Positions 7,701-10,876 of a DNA stretch of 10,876 nucleotides are shown here, piece by piece. Within the stretch, counting starts at the first letter, position 1. Every line of letters starts with the position of its first letter. The stretch is from Phoronis ovalis (Eukaryota > Phoronida > Phoronidae): positions 1 to 10,876 of the forward strand of contig JAOXYB010058957.1 of the NCBI GenBank assembly GCA_028565635.1. Direction: 5' to 3'. The position numbers were made by a program, and so were the translations under genes. The notes below the pieces were generated by a model that did no database searches, was not told where the DNA came from, and saw nothing but the letters and a program-made list of their open reading frames with translations.

Positions 7701-7774
7701 AGAAGGTCCTATGGAAGAAACACAAGAGCAATCAATATTCATAGTACCATGTCAATGTCAAATTGGATGGACTG
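1641..7774 (+). CDS. Partial spliced gene: mucin-4-like extracellular protein (vWD - Ig/cadherin-like - EGF)
   Basis: Five exons join with consistent phases (1641-1775, 2002-2196, 5270-5509, 6445-6673, 7602-7774) into 972 coding bases and 323 whole codons without a stop. In order they give the C-terminal half of a von Willebrand type D domain, a MUC4-type region with two cysteines, an Ig-fold (cadherin/He_PIG-like) domain and an EGF-like domain. This order is the one known from MUC4 and the many invertebrate 'mucin-like' NIDO-AMOP-vWD proteins. Ten NxS/T sequons and a Thr-rich patch fit a secreted or surface-anchored glycoprotein. A likely role is in epithelial surface, mucus or matrix; this is inferred from the family. 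The signal peptide, NIDO, AMOP and vWD start lie upstream of the window, and the 3' end is not identified. Introns are 226, 3073, 935 and 928 bases. The family call is firm, but orthology to MUC4, SUSD2 or mesh is not settled. Confidence 0.85.
2002..2196 (+). CDS. Exon: vWD core (GLMG...DDF) of mucin-like protein
   Basis: The acceptor is CTTTTGCTTTCAG and the donor T|GTAAGT at 2197. The 195-base phase 1-1 exon encodes a strand (FSINVTVNARSLSLV), a Thr/Ser patch (TTAPSTTTNKT), then the diagnostic vWD core: GLMGILNGNPADDF, TFPNGTVL, NATDREIFGFGQS. The pattern GLMG.wNgnP.DDF...pnGt...n.t...if.fg.sW is the hallmark of the vWD domain in MUC4, SUSD2 and mesh relatives. The usual Cys of VWF-type GLCG is Met here, as is normal in this subfamily. 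The usual Trp after GLMG is Leu in this copy. The final W of FGQSW is split across the intron, with T here and GG in the next exon. It carries NVT, NKT, NGT and NAT sequons. Confidence 0.88.
2197..3025. other. First part of the long intron: no gene seen
   Basis: AT-rich intron sequence. Around 2405-2450 there is a locally GC-richer stretch with GGACCA...TGGTGGTCC in inverted order, possibly a repeat remnant. On the minus strand this stretch would be downstream of the nested gene. An AATAAA (TTTATT on the plus strand near 2566) is far from the stop and is not a convincing polyadenylation site. Confidence 0.4.
3026..3141 (-). other. Open reading frame with protein-like composition in the last exon of the minus-strand gene
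   Basis: Downstream of the acceptor at 3142, a second frame is open to a TAA at 3026-3028. It reads KLFHLASLVLKSTSSRSP then FRPFKVKSPVKQIPEENLE. Its basic/SP-rich make-up looks more like a natural C-terminus than the seven residues read in the phase delivered by the preceding exon. It would need the upstream exon to deliver a one-base remainder instead of two. It may be 3' UTR, a product of an unrecognised alternative splice, or evidence of a small frameshift (DDR followed by EKLFHLAS would read smoothly with two extra bases). This cannot be decided from the window. Confidence 0.25.
3120..4574 (-). CDS. Putative nested minus-strand gene: small Ser/Thr-rich protein, 4 exons
   Basis: Not recognised. 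On the minus strand four pieces join in one phase. The first is an exon ending ATG-TT at 4570 (donor GTAAGTA). Next are 3878-3922 (acceptor TTATCATTAG, donor GG|GTAAGT), 3361-3459 (acceptor ATTTTATTTTAG, donor AG|GTAACA) and 3120-3141 (acceptor TTCTGTTTCAG) with stop TAG at 3120-3122. Every junction leaves two bases and takes one. The product would be about 56 residues: MLNKPSTSSGQPSTSTG, MSRKSRFSTPLPKIVESDIS, then a Ser/Thr-rich tail ending REVISSG. The second exon is a 21-base near-perfect duplication giving PSTSSG/PSTSTG. No transmembrane segment or signal is seen. It lies entirely within the 3073-base intron of the mucin-like gene on the opposite strand. Small size and absence of homology keep confidence low; the splice consistency is the argument for it. 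Confidence 0.33.
3671..3704. repeat. Perfect 12-base-arm hairpin
   Basis: CATATAAAACAG at 3671-3682 and its exact reverse complement at 3693-3704 enclose a 10-base AT-rich loop. It is within the intron of both the mucin-like gene and the putative minus-strand gene. No function can be assigned; it may be a relic of a small foldback element. Confidence 0.8.
4322..4512 (+). mobile_element. Solo copy of the 891-1320 repeat family
   Basis: It matches the reverse complement of 1130-1320 along its length. Blocks in order are TGATCACGAAAACATG, ACACATGTC, AATAAACTGGGAAATATTTT, then AAACATA-CTAACA, GTATTCCTTTAAAA, CATTCTTATATTTGTCAAA and GTCTGTTTTGA. It keeps the segment deleted from 891-1045. It sits in the mucin intron just downstream of the putative minus-strand 5' exon. 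Similarity stops after GTCTGTTTTGA on one side and near 4322 on the other. Confidence 0.72.
4570..4790 (-). other. Probable 5' (mostly non-coding) exon of the nested minus-strand gene
   Basis: This stretch is less AT-rich than its surroundings and contains several CpG (CCACCGCGC, TTCCGCG). On the minus strand it ends in GGATATGTT|GTAAGTA, a strong donor at 4569. The frame that feeds the downstream exons has its first methionine at 4574-4572 and is open for about 28 codons further upstream, back to a TAA. The 5' limit is not defined; I set it near the CpG-containing stretch. Read on the plus strand it gives two overlapping ORFs of 62 and 79 codons that look like chance. Confidence 0.3.
4791..5032. 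promoter_or_regulatory. Possible divergent promoter between the minus-strand 5' exon and the 5033 first-exon-like ORF
   Basis: The stretch separates two oppositely directed candidate first exons and has GCCAT cores at 4991 and 5000 (inverse YY1-like ATGGC) close to ATGGCG at 5033. Local CpG is raised at both edges (4785-4805 and 4998-5040). No clear TATA box position is supported. It is weak and rests on the two gene candidates being real. Confidence 0.2.
5033..5120 (+). CDS. First-exon-like ORF (ATGGCG start, G|GTAGGT donor)
   Basis: An ATG in a favourable context (AG-ATGG) opens 29 codons, MANFGGSTKISSTFSPITRL then IQRTFVKYF plus one base, ending at a good donor, G|GTAGGT, at 5121. Codon content is ordinary and the N-terminus is rich in Ser, Thr and Arg with no acidic residue, as in many mitochondrial presequences; this is inference only. 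The ATGGCG itself and two GCCAT cores just upstream (4991 and 5000) look like the YY1-type elements often found at animal gene starts. The remainder of one base matches the phase of the mucin exon at 5270, so it could be an alternative first exon of that gene. It could also be the start of an independent gene whose next exon I cannot see, or chance. Confidence 0.33.
5270..5509 (+). CDS. Exon: post-vWD cysteine-containing MUC4-type region
   Basis: The acceptor is TACCTTTACAG and the donor G|GTGAGA at 5510. The 240-base phase 1-1 exon begins by completing the conserved Trp, then reads TVAAGQSLLTYQEGDSPLTF, NDYNFIPIFTDELNVSAEV, RELCGDNVECIFDYVVTGDQ and EIGGSTKDTSEINKKVALEI. The pattern C.gd..C.fD...TG....g..t is shared by MUC4-like and SUSD2-like proteins directly after the vWD domain. 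The two cysteines (CGDNVEC) are expected to form a local disulfide. It follows a 3073-base intron, the longest in the gene, which contains a possible minus-strand gene and several repeats. The matched phase and the restored FGQSW support direct splicing from 2196. Confidence 0.87.
5510..6444. other. Intron between third and fourth mucin exons: nothing further seen
   Basis: This is 935 bases of AT-rich sequence bounded by G|GTGAGA and TTCTTTTCAG, which join the flanking exons in frame. No second gene, RNA or clear repeat was noticed. Confidence 0.6.
6445..6673 (+). CDS. Exon: Ig-fold (cadherin/He_PIG-like) domain
   Basis: The acceptor is TTTATTCTTTTCAG and the donor AG|GTGGGT at 6674. The exon is 229 bases, entering in phase 1 and leaving in phase 2. 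It reads ANNIPILTGTQFINATVGQQ, VSIELVANDEDGDQVTIFAV, then a LPTGFTYE strand and NGTLSMNISWTPIDLSGTFI. The features N.pP.i.g, 'a.DeDGD.vt', LP.G and a final s.sWTP are those of dystroglycan-type cadherin-like (He_PIG/CADG) modules, which follow the vWD in MUC4-like proteins. The DEDGD motif probably binds calcium; this is inference from the fold. Sequons are NAT, NGT and NIS. The open frame continues a little past the donor, but the cadherin strand resumes in frame in the exon at 7602, so the splice is preferred. Confidence 0.85.
6700..7193. mobile_element. Inverted-repeat element (about 490 bases) right after a splice donor
   Basis: The left arm 6700-6770 and right arm 7121-7193 are inverted copies of about 70 bases at roughly 85% identity by eye. 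Shared blocks are CGTTAGTGTTC, CAACTAACGTC, CTTAACCATAG and CAATTTTTGTT. Similarity weakens but continues a little further inward. The interior has a run of seven C (about 6975) and a short TG repeat (about 7010-7022) but no transposase frame. It starts only about 27 bases after the donor of the exon ending at 6673. Confidence 0.75.
7602..7774 (+). CDS. Exon: end of Ig-fold domain and EGF-like domain
   Basis: The acceptor is AATAAATTTTCAG and the donor G|GTAAGA at 7775. The 173-base exon enters in phase 2 and leaves in phase 1. It starts FLAKDNKNVTSTEHTVQIQL, the last two strands of the cadherin-like domain (f.a.D..n.ts..h.v.i.l). It then gives CRSCENDGVCVF, a loop with EEGP/ETQEQ-type acidic residues, and IVPCQCQIGWTG. 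The spacing C..C..dG.C ... C.C..GwtG is EGF-like, with an insertion of about 20 residues before the C.C pair. The last EGF cysteine should lie at the start of the next exon, which I could not place with confidence. Phase 1 at an EGF boundary is typical of shuffled extracellular modules. Confidence 0.85.
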
Positions 7775-8313
7775 GTAAGAATAATTAACTTCATAAAGAA
7801 ATAATATTAAAAATTCTTGTTCTTTTAAAAATCTTGTTGCTTTATTCTTCTTGATAGCAAAAAACTTATTAGTTAAATAAAATGAGATGAATTAGAAGTT
7901 GCTTTTATTTGTGATCAGCAAATACAATCCAAAACAATGTACGTCAGTTACTTAGGCAAGTAATTACTACATTTTACCATGAGGGGTGTGCTATATCATT
8001 TTTTGACATATTGGAATAAATAAAAGGTTAAATGTTTTTATTTTAATGTGTGCTTGTTAAACATTTCATAACCTTTATAGCATAACACTCCCTGTTTTTA
8101 GCTAAATGATCATGTGACTCACAGGTGTATGAGCACTTATCTGTGCTAAAAATTGTAACTACGGTATTTGAACTAAATTTACTAATCTTTCACCAAAATA
8201 AAGAGTCAAAATTCTGGGTAAAAATAATTAATGTGTTTATTGAAAAAGGTAACTTCAATTTTTGCTTTTATTTTAAGTTCTAAATATTTTTCCATTCTAC
8301 CCTCATAAAATAG
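7775..8313. other. Intron sequence with an imperfect stem; no gene seen
   Basis: AT-rich sequence follows the donor at 7775. An imperfect inverted repeat pairs GGTGTGCTATA plus AAAGGTTAAATGTTT (about 7984-8038) with AAACATTT-ATAACCTTTATAGCATAACAC (about 8059-8090), with an unpaired insertion in the left arm. TTTTTAGC at 8095 is mirrored by GCTAAAAA at 8145. The interpretation as a degraded foldback element is tentative. Confidence 0.4.
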
Positions 8314-8383
8314 GCCATTTCTACCTGGACAATTTGATATTGCTAAAAGCAAATGAAACAAATTTGTCTGCATGTGTGCAAAA
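8314..8383 (+). CDS. Alternative candidate exon of the mucin-like gene (weak)
   Basis: A pyrimidine-rich stretch followed by AAAATAG is a plausible acceptor, and AAA|GTAAGT at 8384 is a strong donor. The 70-base piece is open in the phase required by the donor at 7774 and would read GHFYLDNLILLKANETNLSA then CVQ, leaving in phase 2. It has an NET sequon and one cysteine. The distance from GWTG to that cysteine is too long for an ordinary EGF module, and no family motif is visible. I list it only because the splice signals and phase agree. Confidence 0.18.
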
Positions 8384-8559
8384 GTAAGTTTTTACTCATA
8401 TGAATTATTAAAACAGGTTTCTATAATTTACAGAATAGAGCGAAAGGTGTCGAATCTTAATAATCCAATTTTATTGCAAGCATATTTTCACCAGCGTGAG
8501 CTCTAGTCCCATGGAGGCAAGCAAACAATACACAACATCTAGCTAGGATATATAAAACT

Positions 8560-8747
8560 CTTAGAGTTTTATATATCTTAACATCTAGTTATAATATGTG
8601 CATAGTTATTCAATGAAGATAATTTGTAATAAAAGCATGGCAGTACATCGCAAGTAGAATTTTAACCTGCCTTATCTAACTCGTACAGAAATTATGTGCA
8701 AAACGAAATGAATAGTTGGTTTATTCTAGGATATATAAAACTCTAAG
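8560..8747. mobile_element. 188-base MITE-like element with 18-base perfect terminal inverted repeats
   Basis: CTTAGAGTTTTATATATC at 8560-8577 is the exact reverse complement of GATATATAAAACTCTAAG at 8730-8747. Immediately outside the left end lies another copy in the opposite direction (8547-8561), so 8547-8577 is itself a perfect 15-base-arm palindrome around one base. The 19-base CTAGGATATATAAAACTCT therefore occurs directly at 8543-8561 and 8726-8744. No coding frame is inside. This could be two abutting or nested elements, or an element plus an end duplicate. Confidence 0.75.
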
Positions 8748-8914
8748 CCCTAGGTTTATTGTTATTAGCTGAATACAAAGTTAAACATTTAAAAACTATG
8801 CTTCACAAATTCATCAAATGTCTCAAAAATGTCTATTTACCAATTTAATTTATATTCTTAAGAAATTTAAACTAATTATACCCACCAATTGAGAAATTTA
8901 TGATGCTTTATCAG

Positions 8915-8980
8915 GATGCTCAAAATTTAGAGCAAAAAAATTGCTGCCATTTCTGGCTTGTTATGTAACTGGTCAAGAAT
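8915..8980 (+). CDS. Candidate next exon of the mucin-like gene (weak)
   Basis: The acceptor is ATGCTTTATCAG and the donor T|GTGAGT at 8981; both are good. The 66-base piece is open in phase 1-1, which is exactly what the donor at 7774 needs. It would read CSKFRAKKLLPFLACYVTGQ after the GWTG of the EGF exon, supplying a cysteine where the EGF domain still lacks one. Against it, the cysteine follows GWTG immediately, whereas EGF domains usually place one to several residues between them, and I see no further family motif. It competes with the candidate at 8314-8383, and the two cannot be joined to each other in frame. Confidence 0.28.
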
Positions 8981-9540
8981 GTGAGTACTGATTTTGGCTG
9001 TAACTTCATCCAAAGGCAAAAATAGTTTATGCAGTGTTTATTATTATCATCTCATTGGATAATAAAAGCTAAAATCAGATATCAGGAACTCTTATTTTAC
9101 AGCCAGGCACCAAACATAATAAACAAAGATAAAAAACTTGCTAGCTTTCAAAACTCACCTTCATATTGCAAATTCAACAACAAAACAGTGCTGTGACTCA
9201 TAATTGTCCAGATCTCTGTGACGCTTGTTACAATCACTACTTATATTCCAGTACAAAAATGGCAGTCACAATTATCGCTCTGTTGCACATTCACACATGC
9301 TATTTTGTACATGACATTCTGGACATTTCCGATACTGATATCCGAAGCTGATATTCAACTTTTCAAAAATGATTACGAATTCTTTTAAAATAACTCTTAT
9401 AATTCCCACTTGCTTCTTATTAAAAAAATTATCAATGTAGAAGCGGGAGTTGTAAATGGTGTGACATCAATTAGTCCTTTAGTTTAAGCAGCTATCTAAC
9501 TTTGGCCTTCTGGGCAAGAAAATTTGTTTAAAAAATAAAC
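8981..9540. other. No gene seen
   Basis: AT-rich sequence. A short ORF at 9166-9351 has four cysteines in an unpatterned context and no splice support, so I treat it as chance. A TTATTTTACAG acceptor-like site near 9101 leads into a stop after a few codons in the phase needed by the upstream mucin exon. Confidence 0.45.
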
Positions 9541-9544
9541 TCTT

Positions 9545-10070
9545 TAGGCCAATATGGGGCCTAATTTGCCAAAACAATGTACAATAAAAAAGAAAATCGA
9601 TTTGAAATTAAATTTCAAGAAAAAATCTGTACAAATTAAACCAGTTACTAGGTCAGTATTGAGCCTGCTATGCAGTTTGAAAGTAATAGATGGCCCGAGG
9701 TTAAGCCTACTGGAAGCATACTTTGTAAAAAAAGTAAACACATTAATGGGCCAACATCAGGCCTACTTTGCCAAACATATCTATTTTTAAAATTGAAAAA
9801 GTACATTCAGTTTAAATAGTACATGGGCCCACTTTGCGAAAAAACATGCTAAACAAAATAATAACCTGTACATGGGCCATTGGCATTGGGTTACATTGCA
9901 AAAAGGTTAACAAATATAAAACTGTCGATGGGCCAATGTTGCGCTAACCAGACAGAATCGAGGCCAATCATGAAACAATATGCCGACCAATAGCCATTGT
10001 TGCATTGTTGGGCCAACTTGAGTGTGTTATCTGGGATATTCCTTGATTTATGAACAAGTCGGCAAAACTC
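9545..10070. repeat. Degenerate tandem array built on TGGGCCA / GGCCTACTTTGC units
   Basis: About eight diverged units begin with a GGCCA-type core: near 9547, 9651, 9690, 9747, 9824, 9872, 9928 and 9962, with a further TGGGCCA at 10008. A better-preserved unit reads TGGGCCAACATCAGGCCT then ACTTTGCCAAA, followed by an A/T-rich spacer with GTA-A. Spacing varies from about 40 to 100 bases. GGCC is self-complementary, so the units can also pair as inverted repeats. Overlapping ORFs on both strands here are by-products. This is an old minisatellite or a rapidly decaying satellite; boundaries are approximate. Confidence 0.65.
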
Positions 10071-10657
10071 ACTTGAGTCAGTTTGGACTTTAAAATAGGC
10101 AAATTGCAAAATGGTTATCAGATCTGTTTAAACATTTTCAAAGAATTAAATTGTAGTAGGTGAAATGTGGTACAATTTATTGTTATAGAAATGCTTCCTC
10201 TTATTTTATGTAACTTTAAAAATACCACATAATTTTTTGTAATACTGTCTCCTCTATTCTGGATCCGGTGGTGTAGCACTATAACATTCAAAGTCTGCAT
10301 GTGTATGTGCCCTCGTATAGGCCTTTATATTCACGTCCTGCATATACATCAGGGATTTTTCTTGCTTTGTAAGCCTTATACTTCACAACAGAATAAATTT
10401 TCTCATTTGGTATTTACCACTTTATATTTCAAAACATGATTATTCCCCGCAGGCTATATTTCTTTAAAAATGCATTTATGATAGGTACAACAAAGTAACG
10501 ATACTTTGTAAGATATCTACCACAAGGTATATAATTTGAATGTAAATTTATCCCTGGGCATATAGATGAGAATTTAGACTTTTCTGTATGTATGTGCAAA
10601 TGATAAAAAGTTATCCCATGAGTAGTGTATTGGATGTTTAGCCTTTACATGCACATT
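10071..10657. other. No gene seen
   Basis: AT-rich non-coding sequence with only short chance frames. A small hairpin (ACAAAGTA at 10490-10497 with its complement at 10502-10509) is present. Confidence 0.45.
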
Positions 10658-10697
10658 ATCAGGATTTTAAGTGTGAAATCAGGATTTTAAGTGTGAA
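10658..10697 (+). repeat. Exact 20-base tandem duplication
   Basis: ATCAGGATTTTAAGTGTGAA occurs twice in immediate succession, at 10658-10677 and 10678-10697, with no mismatch. An exact copy in otherwise unstructured DNA suggests a recent slippage event, possibly variable in the population. Confidence 0.92.
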
Positions 10698-10876
10698 AGA
10701 TTCATACTATTGTTCATGGCAGTTGTTGTGCATGATGAATGGATTACTCAACTATAGTCTGTTTCACTATTTTATGTCGCAGGTGTTTGCTCCTATGTAG
10801 CCGAAAAAAAACATCTTTAGTTTACTTTTGTAATTCTAAAGTGAAAACAACAGACCAACCATTTTTAATTGGTGAA

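Noticed and set aside
9166-9351. 61-codon ORF with several cysteines
   Set aside because: Cysteine spacing fits no known module, there are no splice sites in the needed phase, and the composition is that of random AT-rich DNA.
10783-10820. Possible terminal exon reading VCSYVAEKKHL then stop, after an acceptor TTTATGTCGCAG
   Set aside because: It is in phase with the weak candidate at 8915-8980, but it is only a dozen codons, has no family feature and has no polyadenylation signal visible before the window ends.

Overview
The window reads as AT-rich genomic DNA of an invertebrate animal. There are no operons, no ribosome-binding sites and no long uninterrupted ORFs. Short coding islands are flanked by pyrimidine tract-AG acceptors and GTAAGT/GTGAGT donors, and they are separated by introns that hold small inverted-repeat elements. 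The protein content (mucin-4-like/NIDO-AMOP-VWD type extracellular protein) and the repeat style would fit a marine lophotrochozoan such as a mollusc. That placement is inference and the sequence does not prove it.

Main gene, plus strand. Five exons (1641-1775, 2002-2196, 5270-5509, 6445-6673, 7602-7774) join with fully consistent phases into 323 complete codons with no stop. In order they encode the second half of a von Willebrand type D domain (GLMG...NGNPADDF...FPNG), a MUC4-type region following the vWD (W, then CGDN..CIFD...TG), a cadherin/He_PIG-like Ig-fold domain (NDEDGDQ...SWTP) and an EGF-like domain (C..CENDGVC...CQCQIGWTG). The protein is therefore a secreted or membrane-tethered, N-glycosylated extracellular protein of the mucin-4/mucin-like family. 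Its N-terminal part (signal peptide, NIDO, AMOP, start of vWD) lies before this window. The 3' end is unresolved: two weak candidate continuation exons (8314-8383 and 8915-8980) are given.

Inside the 3.07 kb intron between the second and third exons there is a second, minus-strand, chain of four splice-bounded pieces with matching phase (ATG near 4574, stop at 3120-3122). It would encode a Ser/Thr/Pro-rich protein of about 56 residues that I do not recognise. The same intron also carries a plus-strand first-exon-like ORF (5033-5120) with an ATGGCG start and a G|GTAGGT donor. Its phase matches the next mucin exon, so it may be an alternative promoter and first exon or the start of another gene.

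Repeats: a GATC/palindrome-rich cluster (686-865); a long inverted-repeat element (891-1320) with a solo relative at 4322-4512; a perfect hairpin at 3671-3704; a roughly 500 bp inverted-repeat element just after the donor of the fourth exon (6700-7193); a 188 bp element with 18 bp perfect terminal inverted repeats (8560-8747); a degenerate GGGCCA-type tandem array (about 9545-10070); and two short tandem duplications (1466-1519, 10658-10697). The remaining stretches (1-640, 7775-8300, 8981-9540, 10071-10876) show nothing I can call a gene.
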